Positions 1 through 8,072 of a stretch of 64,000 nt of DNA are shown piece by piece. Origin of the DNA: Ignavibacterium sp. (lineage in GTDB: Bacteria; Bacteroidota; Ignavibacteria; Ignavibacteriales; Ignavibacteriaceae); contig NZ_AP026678.1 of assembly GCF_025998815.1 (NCBI RefSeq), forward strand, positions 2,852,001-2,916,000, read 5' to 3'. The position numbers and the translations under genes were made by a program. The notes beneath the pieces are model-generated. The model had not been told where the DNA came from and searched no databases. It saw only the letters and a list, made by a program, of their open reading frames with translations. The first letter of the stretch is position 1; every line of letters begins with the position of its first letter.

Positions 1-1267
1 CAATTGAACAAGTACTGTAAACTACTGCACCACCAACTTTAACCAACGATGCCGCTTTCTTTAAAAGCTTCAATTGAGTTTCGGTCATTTTTCTGATATC
101 AAAAATATCTTTTTTCCATTTTATATCCGGCTTCTTTGAAAGTGTTCCCGTTCCTGAACAAGGCACATCAGCCAGCACTCGATCAAATGGTTCGCCTTCA
201 TATTCAAGCGCATCGCTTTCAACTGTTTTTACACAGGTTAAACCAAGCCGTTCGTTATTTCTTCTTAATAATTTTAATCTTGCTTCGAATTTATCAATCG
301 CTACAATCTCACCTTTATCTTGCATAAGTGCGGCAAGAAAAGCTGTTTTCCCTCCGGGCGCTGCACACATATCAAGAACTCTCATACCTGGTTGAACATC
401 AAGCAGTTTGCAGGCTAAACCGGTGCTTTCATCCTGAATGTTGAAATATCCTTTTGCAAAATATTCCCACGCTGTAATGTTGGTAAGATTTTGCAGTTGG
501 AAAAATTCGGGATTGTATCTGCCCCGACGATATTTAAGATGAACTGAATCCAAAAGTTTACCAAAATCTTCGGGATTAGTTTTAATTGCATTTACTCTTA
601 AAGTAAGATATGGTTTTTCGTTATTTGCAAGAAGTAGTTTTTCAGTTTCTTCTCTACCGAATCTTTCCAAATATCTTTTAACCATCCACGATGGATGAGA
701 ATAATAAGCAGCAAGATATCCGATTAAATCTTCTTCCGGGTCAGGATAACGAATTGCATTTTTACTTCTGATAATGTTTCTGAGAATAGCATTAGTAAGG
801 TCAGCAGGTTTTTGTCCCTGAAGTTTTTTTACAAACTCAACTGCTTCATTAACAGCAGCGTGATCAGGAATTTTATCGAGAAACAAAATCTGGTAAAGAG
901 CAACGCGCAATCCGTTTCTGAGGTTTGGAATTGCTTTGGAAAACTGACCTTTGTAGAAGCCGGTTAATATCCAGTCAAGTCTGCCCATCCATCTTGTAAC
1001 TCCGTGAACAATTTCGTAAAGCAGAGCTTTATCCTGCCCGCTTAATTCAGAGTTGCGCATTTCATGATCAAGAAGCTTTTCAAGATATGCATCGGTTTTT
1101 TCAACTCTGTTCAAAATCTTAACAGCAAGTCCTCTGACTCCCTGATAAAGGTCAACTACTTTATGTTCTTCAAGATGAAATTCTTCTTTTGATTCTGTTT
1201 GTTCATCACCAAATTGTGAAAGATTTTCTTCGTTAGAAATATTATTCAATTCCTCTGAATGATTCAT
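1..1267 (-). CDS. rsmB: 16S rRNA (cytosine-5) methyltransferase RsmB, 3' end outside window
   Basis: This is the N-terminal and catalytic part of an RsmB/Sun-type SAM-dependent methyltransferase that modifies C967 of 16S rRNA. It reads on the minus strand from ATG at 1267 and is still open at position 1, so about the last 30 residues are missing. An NusB-like helical domain lies in the first half (motifs such as AVNEAVEFVKK). The SAM-binding motif MCAAPGGKT follows, then motif IV DVPCSGTGT near 170 and the catalytic cysteine of motif VI (YSTCS) at the very edge. The start overlaps the stop of the upstream gene as ATGA, so the two are probably translationally coupled. Identification is firm; the C-terminus is not visible. 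Confidence 0.93.
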   Translation of the reverse strand, partial: MNHSEELNNISNEENLSQFGDEQTESKEEFHLEEHKVVDLYQGVRGLAVKILNRVEKTDAYLEKLLDHEMRNSELSGQDKALLYEIVHGVTRWMGRLDWILTGFYKGQFSKAIPNLRNGLRVALYQILFLDKIPDHAAVNEAVEFVKKLQGQKPADLTNAILRNIIRSKNAIRYPDPEEDLIGYLAAYYSHPSWMVKRYLERFGREETEKLLLANNEKPYLTLRVNAIKTNPEDFGKLLDSVHLKYRRGRYNPEFFQLQNLTNITAWEYFAKGYFNIQDESTGLACKLLDVQPGMRVLDMCAAPGGKTAFLAALMQDKGEIVAIDKFEARLKLLRRNNERLGLTCVKTVESDALEYEGEPFDRVLADVPCSGTGTLSKKPDIKWKKDIFDIRKMTETQLKLLKKAASLVKVGGAVVYSTCSI

Positions 1268-2517
1268 AATCCTCTCTTTTGCCTTTCATTGCTTGTTAAT
1301 TCAAAAACTGTTTTAAAAACCTCTTCATCGGCTTTTGTAAATTCAACTTTTCTTCTTGCCATCACAACTTTAGCTGTTTCCATACTTTTTTTAAGATCAT
1401 AAGTAATCATTTTTTCGGCACCGCCCCAACTGAATGATGGAATGTATTTATCCGGAAAACCTGAACCAAAAATATTACACGAAAAACCAACAACCGTTCC
1501 CGTATTAAACATTGTATTGATAGCAGACTTGGAATGGTCTCCCATCATCAATCCAAGAAATTGTAATCCGGATTCAATCTCTTTTCCGCTTAATGTTGCT
1601 TTTACGGGAGAATAGTTATTTTTTAAATCGCTATTATTAGTATCGGCACCAAGATTTACCCAACTTCCGATGTAAGCATGTCCAATAAAACCAGAATGTT
1701 GTTTGTTTGAGTAAGGCATAAACACAGATTGTTCAACTTCACCACCTATTTTACATACACTTCCGATAGAAACATTTTCATAGATGGTTGCACAGCTTTT
1801 AATCTTACTTCCTTTACCGATAAAGCAAGGTCCTTCAATTACAGCATTCGGGAAAACTTCCACATCTTCTTCAATAATTATCGGTCCGTTTGATGCATCA
1901 AGTACAACTCCGGGTTTAACAATTGTGTTCTTACCAATAAAAATATTTTCCGGTTTTATAGTGTGAACACTTGAAGGAAGAATACTTGTATAATTATTTC
2001 TGGTTTCGTTAATGAAGTAATCGGCTTCTTCAGTTATTTGCTTTCCATTTAAATTCATCAAATCCCAGATATACTTTGCACATTTGATATCAACAATTTT
2101 AATCGGAACACCTTCAAAATCAGAAATAGAGAATAAATCGTTAAGGTAGCTTTTCCTTTTTTTTAATCTTTCACCTGAAAGATATGCAGCTACAACAGTT
2201 TCTTCATTCACAAAAACCTTATCCTCTGTTTCAATCAAAGGTAAAATTTCAGAAAGATTTTTGGGAGCGATAATTCTCCCGTTAATAAAGAGACAATAAT
2301 CATCACTAATCTGATTTACAGAAATGCCGGGATTTTGCTGTTCAACCAAAGCTTTTAGATACGGTCTTGTATGAAGAGAATAATTTACATTACCATAACT
2401 TCTTAGAATTTTCTCTTTAAGTGTGCTCGTCCCGCAAATCAAATCATAAACAGGACGGTTGAAAATCAAAGGTTCAAGATTAGAGAATTCAATATCCTCA
2501 AATATGCATATCTGCAT
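1264..2517 (-). CDS. GlmU-like sugar-1-phosphate nucleotidyltransferase/acetyltransferase, Bacteroidota type
   Basis: A 417-residue protein of the alternative GlmU family seen in Bacteroidota, predicted to act in UDP-N-acetylglucosamine synthesis. The N-terminal part (about 1-190) is the divergent nucleotidyltransferase-like domain, with RPVYDLICG near residue 21. The C-terminal part (about 190-380) is a left-handed beta-helix with hexapeptide repeats such as IGKNTIVKPGVVLDA and IEEDVEVFPNAVIEG. The classical GXGTRM loop of E. coli GlmU is not visible, as expected for this variant. The ATG start is followed by a canonical family N-terminus. It sits upstream of rsmB with an ATGA overlap. Substrate specificity is inferred from family membership. 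Confidence 0.8.
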   Translation of the reverse strand: MQICIFEDIEFSNLEPLIFNRPVYDLICGTSTLKEKILRSYGNVNYSLHTRPYLKALVEQQNPGISVNQISDDYCLFINGRIIAPKNLSEILPLIETEDKVFVNEETVVAAYLSGERLKKRKSYLNDLFSISDFEGVPIKIVDIKCAKYIWDLMNLNGKQITEEADYFINETRNNYTSILPSSVHTIKPENIFIGKNTIVKPGVVLDASNGPIIIEEDVEVFPNAVIEGPCFIGKGSKIKSCATIYENVSIGSVCKIGGEVEQSVFMPYSNKQHSGFIGHAYIGSWVNLGADTNNSDLKNNYSPVKATLSGKEIESGLQFLGLMMGDHSKSAINTMFNTGTVVGFSCNIFGSGFPDKYIPSFSWGGAEKMITYDLKKSMETAKVVMARRKVEFTKADEEVFKTVFELTSNERQKRGL

Positions 2518-2605
2518 TTTGTTATCTCATAAAAATTTGTTTGAAAAATTAATACTTTTTGAGGTAAGATACTCTATTAAATTTATGAATTAAATTAAAG
2601 AGTAG

Positions 2606-2635
2606 AATAAAAAAGCCGGCTGAGTAACCGGCTTT
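2606..2635 (-). terminator. Rho-independent terminator after rpmE
   Basis: On the minus strand an 8-bp stem AAAGCCGG/CCGGCTTT (2612-2619 with 2628-2635) closes an 8-nt loop and is followed by a T run. It lies about 20 bases past the L31 stop codon and separates rpmE from the GlmU-like gene. Confidence 0.8.
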
Positions 2636-2652
2636 GCTGAGGGAAAAATTTA

Positions 2653-2901
2653 TTAACTCTTCTTGCTGTATTTTCTTTTGAATTTTTCTACTCTTCCGGC
2701 GCTATCAACAAGTTTCTGTTTACCGGTAAAGAATGGATGAGACCCGCTTGAGATTTCAAGTTTTACTAATGGATAAGTATTCCCATCTTCCCACTTAATT
2801 GTTTCGTTAGTCTTTATAGTCGAACGGGTTAAAATAGCAAAATCGCAAGAAGGATCCTGAAAAACCACAGGTCTGTACTCAGGATGAATTCCTTTTTTCA
2901 T
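2653..2901 (-). CDS. rpmE2: Ribosomal protein L31, type B (zinc-independent)
   Basis: An 82-residue protein matching the type B (YkgM-like) form of 50S ribosomal protein L31. It starts [16 protein letters not shown] and carries the family stretch [20 protein letters not shown]. The paired cysteines of the zinc-binding form are absent; only one Cys is present, at residue 19. In many bacteria this form replaces the zinc-containing L31 under zinc limitation, but in Bacteroidota relatives it is commonly the only copy. The ATG is preceded by AAGGTGATTATAT. The gene is monocistronic with its own terminator downstream. Confidence 0.95.
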   Translation of the reverse strand: MKKGIHPEYRPVVFQDPSCDFAILTRSTIKTNETIKWEDGNTYPLVKLEISSGSHPFFTGKQKLVDSAGRVEKFKRKYSKKS

Positions 2902-2990
2902 ATATAATCACCTTTCTTTTTCAAAAATCGTGGACAAATATATCTTTCTGACTTAATTAATCCAAAGCATTTTATAGCCAACAGAAAGCT

Positions 2991-3593
2991 TTATTCAGTT
3001 TTAGGCATTTCAGAAGCTTTGATTTTTTTCTTTAATTCAAGGATTTCCTGTTTTTCCTGTTCTGTAACAGTTCGCTTCATAAAGTTTAATTCTTCTTTTT
3101 CAATACCACTTTCAACCTGGTCATTAATCACAGCTGGTGCCTGACTGACTGAAGTTGGCATTTCAGCTTTATCTTTGGAGGAAGAGTCAATCTCCGGAGC
3201 TATAGAATTTTCTTCAGTTGATTTCCTACTTAATTGAGTTGATTTCCACTCCTGCTGTTCTGCTTTCTGTTTTTGCTCAATCATATTGGTTACTTCATTA
3301 TCTTCATTGGATACAGTTATTATATCTGTCCTAACAGGAGGTTCAATCATAAACGGGTCCTCGTAATCTGAAGAGTTATTATTCAATAAAAAGAAAATAA
3401 TAATCAGAACTGCTAAAGTTGCAGTAGCAGGAATAAATTTATTTACAGATAAAATCTTCTGCCAGAATGTTATTTTTTTCTCTGGTTTAGAATAGATTTT
3501 TTTCCAAAGTTCTTCTTCAAAATCTGCTGGTGCAGAAATTTGAGGAAGATTTTTCAAATCGTCTAATAACTGCTTGTTAATATTTTCTTCCAT
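2991..3593 (-). CDS. Probable membrane anti-sigma factor (partner of ECF sigma factor)
   Basis: About 200 residues with no recognised enzyme motif. An acidic N-terminal region (1-55) is followed by one hydrophobic segment (IPATATLAVLIIIFFLL, roughly 53-70). A long polar, Glu/Lys/Ser-rich C-terminal part follows and ends in a predicted coiled coil (LKKKIKAS). This cytoplasmic head, single membrane span and external tail layout, placed directly after an ECF sigma gene, is what anti-sigma factors usually look like, so the role is inferred from context. A TTG at 3599 immediately follows the sigma stop codon; I prefer the ATG at 3593 six bases downstream. The zinc-binding HxxxCxxC of ZAS anti-sigma factors is not present. 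Confidence 0.6.
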   Translation of the reverse strand: MEENINKQLLDDLKNLPQISAPADFEEELWKKIYSKPEKKITFWQKILSVNKFIPATATLAVLIIIFFLLNNNSSDYEDPFMIEPPVRTDIITVSNEDNEVTNMIEQKQKAEQQEWKSTQLSRKSTEENSIAPEIDSSSKDKAEMPTSVSQAPAVINDQVESGIEKEELNFMKRTVTEQEKQEILELKKKIKASEMPKTE

Positions 3594-3599
3594 ATTCAA

Positions 3600-4187
3600 T
3601 CAATCTTTATAAATGTTCTTCAGATATTTTTGCAATTGTGCCCGACCTCTGTTAATTCTTGATTTCACAGTTCCTTCTTCAATTCCAAGTATCTCAGCAA
3701 TTTCTTCGTAAGTTAATCCCTGAATGTCTCTAAGGATAACAGCTTCACGATAAACCTCTTTAAGCTTTAACAATGCTTCCTGAATTTTCTGTGCTTTGAA
3801 TTTACTATCAGTTTCAACATCCGGTCTAAGCTTGTTATCAGGAATCTCATAATTTTCACCTTCTTCTCCGTAATTATTTATAGAGAAAAAGCTATTTCGT
3901 TTTCTTCTTCGATATTCAGATCGTGCAAGATTGCCCGCTATCGTGTAAATCCATGTTGAAAACTTTGCAACCGAAGTATATGAATCTTTATATCTGTAAA
4001 CTTTCACAAATGTATCCTGAACCACATCAACACAAGCTTCGTAATCACCTAAAAATCTGAATACAAAGTTTATCAAAGGATTCTTAAATCTTTCAACAAG
4101 AATTTCAAAAGCTCTTTGGTCATTGCTTTTCTGAAACTCAAGAATCAGTTCTTCATCTGTCAAAAGATTTAATTCCTGTTTATCCAA
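3600..4187 (-). CDS. RNA polymerase sigma factor, ECF subfamily (RpoE-like)
   Basis: A 195-residue ECF sigma factor. Region 2 lies at about 25-95: the helix around DVVQDTFVKVYRYKDSY and the -10-binding part FSTWIYTIAGNLARSEYRRRKR. Region 4 lies at about 130-190, with the helix-turn-helix GLTYEEIAEILGIEEGTVKSRINRGR. Translation has to start at TTG 4187: an in-frame TAA lies two codons upstream and no ATG occurs in the N-terminal region. The downstream single-span protein is the likely anti-sigma factor and begins within a few bases of this stop codon, so the pair forms an operon. The stress it responds to cannot be read from the sequence. Confidence 0.9.
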   Translation of the reverse strand: MDKQELNLLTDEELILEFQKSNDQRAFEILVERFKNPLINFVFRFLGDYEACVDVVQDTFVKVYRYKDSYTSVAKFSTWIYTIAGNLARSEYRRRKRNSFFSINNYGEEGENYEIPDNKLRPDVETDSKFKAQKIQEALLKLKEVYREAVILRDIQGLTYEEIAEILGIEEGTVKSRINRGRAQLQKYLKNIYKD

Positions 4188-4243
4188 CTGTGCTTATACT
4201 TTAATTATTTGAAAAAGTTTCATTTACTGAATGAAATTTAATG

Positions 4244-4320
4244 AAAGAGGTGTTAAGGTTAAAAAGGAATAAGGGAATATGGTATAAAGGAATAAGGTGA
4301 AAGGGAATAAGGTATATGGG
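4244..4320 (+). repeat. Purine-rich GGAATAAGG degenerate repeat
   Basis: The 180-base gap between ybaK and the sigma gene contains a one-strand purine-rich tract. GGAATAAGG-like words recur three times and GGTATA-like words twice, with almost no pyrimidines except T. The same words (GGTATAAGGAATAAGG) occur on the opposite strand at about 53445-53490 and 58930-58982 inside the larger palindromic repeats. No hairpin, promoter or ORF is evident in it. Confidence 0.6.
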
Positions 4321-4367
4321 TTAATTATTAATCTTATTTGATAGGATTTCGAAGAAATTTTATCAGT

Positions 4368-4835
4368 TCAAATTAAATCAGCGAATTCAGCTTCAATAAG
4401 ATTTTTTAAGTCTTCGGGATTTATATGAATTTGCATCCCTCTTACGCCGGCACTGATATAAATTCTTTCGAACAATTGAGCTGTTTCATCAATAAATGTC
4501 GGGAATAATTTTTTCATTCCAATCGGAGAACATCCACCGCGCACATATCCTGTTAAGGGGAAAAGCTCTTTAACTTTTATTAACTCCACATTTTTATTGC
4601 CGCTTGCTTTAGCTGCCTTTTTTAGATTCAGTTCGAAGTTAACAGGAATACAGAAAACACAATAACTTTCTTTATCACCTTTTGCAACGAGGGTTTTAAA
4701 AACTTCCTCGTGGTCTGCTCCGATTTTTTCTGCGACAGTTTCTCCACTCAAATCATTTTCATCGACTTGATATTCTTTTACATCAAAAGAGATGTTGTGT
4801 GTTTCAAGAATTCTTATTGCGTTGGTCTTGTTCAT
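4368..4835 (-). CDS. ybaK: Cys-tRNA(Pro)/Cys-tRNA(Cys) deacylase, YbaK/EbsC family
   Basis: A 155-residue YbaK-type trans-editing domain that hydrolyses mischarged aminoacyl-tRNAs such as Cys-tRNA(Pro). Family features seen are the N-terminal helix TNAIRILETHNISF, the lysine in EEVFKTLVAKG, and the glycine-rich signature YVRGGCSPIGMKK. Length is normal for a single-domain YbaK. The ATG at 4835 lies inside the 3' end of the upstream ABC ATPase gene (32-bp overlap in another frame), so the two are co-transcribed. No functional link to the transporter is obvious. Confidence 0.92.
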   Translation of the reverse strand: MNKTNAIRILETHNISFDVKEYQVDENDLSGETVAEKIGADHEEVFKTLVAKGDKESYCVFCIPVNFELNLKKAAKASGNKNVELIKVKELFPLTGYVRGGCSPIGMKKLFPTFIDETAQLFERIYISAGVRGMQIHINPEDLKNLIEAEFADLI

Positions 4836-5622
4836 ACTCTTTCAGAAATTTTTTTACTTCTTCTGCTGAAAGTTCAAGTTCAGAAGCTTTTATCAGAAAT
4901 TTTGTGTAGTCATTTTGAGGATTTGAGAATATCTCTGTAACATTTCCCATTTCAACAATCTTTCCTTCTTTCATTATCAAAATCCTATCAGAAATATTCC
5001 TTATTGTATTTATATCGTGTGAAATACAAACAATAGTTTTCCCGAAATTTTTATTTATATCTTTTATTAATAAAACTAAATTTTCTACCGAATCTTTATC
5101 CTGCGCAGAAAATGGTTCATCAAGAATAATCATCTGTGGATTGACTGCAAGAATTCTGGCGAGCGCGACTCTCTGTTGTTGTCCACCGCTGAGAGAATAT
5201 CCTTTTTGTTTTTTGATTGAATAATCAAGTGAAAAAGTGTCAAGTAGCTTATCCACAGAATCGAATAAAGCATTGCTTCCACTTTTCTCAATTGCTTCTT
5301 TCAGAATTGATTCAACTGTGCGGTAAGGGTTTATCAGCTCGCCGTTGTTCTGAAAAAGGATTTGAACTGCAGAAATTTTATTCGAATGAAAATTGTTACT
5401 AAAAAAATATTTTACTTCGCCCTTTGTTGGTAGAATTATTCCGGCCAAAATTTTAGCAAGAGTAGTTTTGCCACTCCCGGATTCGCCGGCAATTGAAAAT
5501 ATTTCTTTATCAAGAATGCCAAATGAAAGATTCTCCAGTATTACTTTTTTTTCTTCTTTAAGAAAATTTTTTTCAACAACTGCATAAAACAAATTTTCAC
5601 ATTTAATTAATAAGTTATTCAT
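4804..5622 (-). CDS. Peptide/nickel-type ABC transporter ATP-binding protein (OppF/DppF-like)
   Basis: A 272-residue ABC ATPase with Walker A GESGSGKTT (about 47-55), signature YSLSGGQQQRVALARIL, Walker B MIILDEPFSAQD and the switch histidine ISHDINTI. It resembles the second ATPase of Opp/Dpp importers. Classical OppF has a C-terminal oligopeptide-transporter extension with cysteines; here the chain ends shortly after the ABC fold (KFLKEYEQDQ). The ATG overlaps the stop of the companion ATPase as ATGA. Together with the solute-binding protein and permeases on the opposite strand it should form one importer. The substrate is unknown. Confidence 0.88.
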   Translation of the reverse strand: MNNLLIKCENLFYAVVEKNFLKEEKKVILENLSFGILDKEIFSIAGESGSGKTTLAKILAGIILPTKGEVKYFFSNNFHSNKISAVQILFQNNGELINPYRTVESILKEAIEKSGSNALFDSVDKLLDTFSLDYSIKKQKGYSLSGGQQQRVALARILAVNPQMIILDEPFSAQDKDSVENLVLLIKDINKNFGKTIVCISHDINTIRNISDRILIMKEGKIVEMGNVTEIFSNPQNDYTKFLIKASELELSAEEVKKFLKEYEQDQRNKNS

Positions 5623-6320
5623 TTATTTCCATCGATAATATTTGATTCAAATTCAGTTAAGGAGTTATCCTTAATTTCAGCTATCATATCACTAACTTTT
5701 TGGGCAAACAATAAGTCCTGAGTAACAATCAGAGCAGTACTATTGTGTTTGGAAACATAATCGTGCAGGAAATGAATTAATAAATTAATTATTGCCGTAT
5801 CAGCTGCTGAAGTTGGTTCATCAAGTATTAGTAATTTTGGTTTTGCAATTGCTGCCAGCACGACAGAAATTCTTTGCGCCATTCCTCCGCTCAATTCGTA
5901 TGGATATAATTTACCAAGCAGTTTTTCTTCAGGAAGATTAAAATATTCTAACAAATCATTAAGCTCGTTTTTATTATTGAGCATCGTATCAAAATAATAT
6001 CCTATTCTTTTTAATGGATCAAAAGAATTGACACAATCCTGAAAAACATATCTGATTTGATTTTTTCTGATTGAAATTAATTCTTCATCGCTTGCTGTCA
6101 ATAAATCTATATTGTCCCAGAAAATCTTTCCCTCAACTCTGAAAACTTTTTTATCATTAAGTATAGTTAATGATTTAATTAAAGTAGATTTTCCGCTTCC
6201 GTTTTTGCCAAGTATTGTATAGATATGATTTGGTAGGAGTGTAAAAGCAATATTGCTTAATAGTGTCTTTTCAATTTCATCTCTGATTATGGAAATCTTT
6301 TTGATTTCTGCCTTAAGCAT
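5619..6320 (-). CDS. Peptide/nickel-type ABC transporter ATP-binding protein (OppD/DppD-like)
   Basis: An ABC ATPase of about 233 residues with Walker A GKNGSGKST, Q-loop VFQDCVNSFDPLKRIGYY, signature YELSGGMAQRISVVLAAI and Walker B LLILDEPTSAAD. The Q-loop SFDP/LNP-like stretch and the GGMAQR signature are typical of the OppD/DppD branch. It lacks the usual C-terminal extension, so it is about 90 residues shorter than classical OppD. The ATG at 6320 is preferred over a TTG at 6329. It is divergent from the solute-binding protein gene, with about 95 bases between the two starts that presumably hold both promoters. Confidence 0.87.
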   Translation of the reverse strand: MLKAEIKKISIIRDEIEKTLLSNIAFTLLPNHIYTILGKNGSGKSTLIKSLTILNDKKVFRVEGKIFWDNIDLLTASDEELISIRKNQIRYVFQDCVNSFDPLKRIGYYFDTMLNNKNELNDLLEYFNLPEEKLLGKLYPYELSGGMAQRISVVLAAIAKPKLLILDEPTSAADTAIINLLIHFLHDYVSKHNSTALIVTQDLLFAQKVSDMIAEIKDNSLTEFESNIIDGNK

Positions 6321-6415
6321 TAGGTACAATCCTTTGTAAAAGAGTTCTTTTTAATTGTAATTCAAAATTATAAATTATCACACGAATTATTACTAATTAC
6401 TGCTCAATCAAAAAT

Positions 6416-8071
6416 ATGAGATTGAAATTTTATTTCCCTCTTTTGTTGTTGCTTTTGATTTCTGCCTCTTGCGAAAAGGAAGAAATTAATAAATCATCAC
6501 GAGTTGTTATTGCAATTCAATCTGAACCAGAAACACTTAATCCGATTTATGCATTCGGTATAAATGAAGGAGTAATTACTGATCATCTTTTTCTGTATTT
6601 GCTTGATTTAAAGTGGAACGAAAAAAAAGGAGATGTAGAAGCTTTTCCAATGCTTGCAGAAAGCTGGCAGTGGAATTCAGATTCAACTTCTATTGATATT
6701 TATCTGAGAAAAGATGCTAAATGGTCCGACGGAAAAACAATTTCTGTTTATGATGTTATTTATTCTTTTGATATTTATTCTGATAGGGAAGTTCAAAGCA
6801 GATTTTATGGAATGTTCAAAAACTTTTATCATAATGAAAAAGGAGAAGTTAATCTCGGAAAAACTTTTGCTGTAAAAGACTCTTTTCATCTGATAATTAA
6901 TTTCCTGCCAGATAAAGTAATCTCTTTATTTGATTTGGCTTTCCCTATCATTCCAAAACACATTTATGAAAAACTAAACAGAAGTGAAATTCAAACAGCA
7001 GAAATAAATTTTAATCCGGTTACAAGTGGACCTTATAAACTTAAGAAGTGGGAAAGAAATCAGTTCATAATACTTGAATCTGATAAAAATTCTTTTCTTT
7101 ATGATGATAGTATGATTGATGAAGTGATTTTCAAAATTATTCCGGATTACAATTCAATATTAACTCAACTAAAAAAAGGTGAAGTTGATTTTGCTGAAGA
7201 CATTCGTCCTTCGGATGCAAAACAATTGAGTGCTCAGAAAAATTTAAAATTAGCTTCTGTAAAAGGAAGACAATATGATTATGTGGGTTGGAATAATATT
7301 GATGGAAAATATTTTTCTGAAACAAAGAAAATAAAACCGCACAAATTTTTTGGTGACAAAAAAGTTAGACAGGCATTATCCTATGCAATTAACAGAAAAG
7401 AAATTCTTGATCAATATCTCTTGGGTTTTGGTTCTTTGTGTAATTCTCCAATCTCGGAAATATTTATAAACGAATACGATAATTCATTAGAAGGATTTGA
7501 ATATAATCCTGACAGAGCAAAAGAACTTTTAAAAGAAGCTGGTTGGATAGACAAAGATAAAAACGGAATTCTTGAAAAAGATAAAATGGAATTTTCATTT
7601 ACACTTAACATTCCTTCAGGAAATCCATTGCGTGAATATGCTGCAACAGTAATCAAAAACAATCTGAAACAGGTTGGTATTGATGTTAAAGTTGAGAAGG
7701 TGGAGTTTGGAGTTTTGATGGATGCATTGCTTAACAGAAAAATTGATGCATGGATTCTTGCCTGGTTTGTTCCGCTTCCAATTGATCTCAAATCGTATTG
7801 GTACTCTGACCTCAATCAAACGCAAATGAATTTTGTCGGTTACCAAAGTAATGAAGCTGATAAAATTATTCTTGAGTTGGAGAAAAAACATTCACACAAT
7901 GATTATGTAGATTTGATGAAGCGGTTTCAGAAAATAATTTCAGAAGATCAGCCGGTAACATTTCTATATTGGTTTGATAATGTGGTTTGCTACAATAACC
8001 GGATTAAAGATATTACTATTAATCCCTTCGGATCTATTCAACGAATCTGGGAATGGAGATTAGAGAATTAA
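6416..8071 (+). CDS. ABC transporter solute-binding lipoprotein, family 5 (oligopeptide type)
   Basis: A 551-residue extracytoplasmic binding protein of SBP family 5 (OppA/DppA). It has a lipoprotein signal peptide with a lipobox-type ISASC, the lipidated cysteine being residue 19. The family signatures AIQSEPETLNPIYAFG, LRKDAKWSDGKTISVYDV, VRQALSYAINRKEIL and YNPDRAKELLKEAGW are all present. In family 5 the mature domain binds oligopeptides or dipeptides, occasionally nickel or sugars, and delivers them to the permeases. Both permease genes follow at once (1-bp gap to the first). Its presence in the same block as a secreted tandem-repeat peptide precursor makes a peptide ligand attractive, but this is inference. 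Confidence 0.92.
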   Translation: MRLKFYFPLLLLLLISASCEKEEINKSSRVVIAIQSEPETLNPIYAFGINEGVITDHLFLYLLDLKWNEKKGDVEAFPMLAESWQWNSDSTSIDIYLRKDAKWSDGKTISVYDVIYSFDIYSDREVQSRFYGMFKNFYHNEKGEVNLGKTFAVKDSFHLIINFLPDKVISLFDLAFPIIPKHIYEKLNRSEIQTAEINFNPVTSGPYKLKKWERNQFIILESDKNSFLYDDSMIDEVIFKIIPDYNSILTQLKKGEVDFAEDIRPSDAKQLSAQKNLKLASVKGRQYDYVGWNNIDGKYFSETKKIKPHKFFGDKKVRQALSYAINRKEILDQYLLGFGSLCNSPISEIFINEYDNSLEGFEYNPDRAKELLKEAGWIDKDKNGILEKDKMEFSFTLNIPSGNPLREYAATVIKNNLKQVGIDVKVEKVEFGVLMDALLNRKIDAWILAWFVPLPIDLKSYWYSDLNQTQMNFVGYQSNEADKIILELEKKHSHNDYVDLMKRFQKIISEDQPVTFLYWFDNVVCYNNRIKDITINPFGSIQRIWEWRLEN

Positions 8072-8072
8072 T

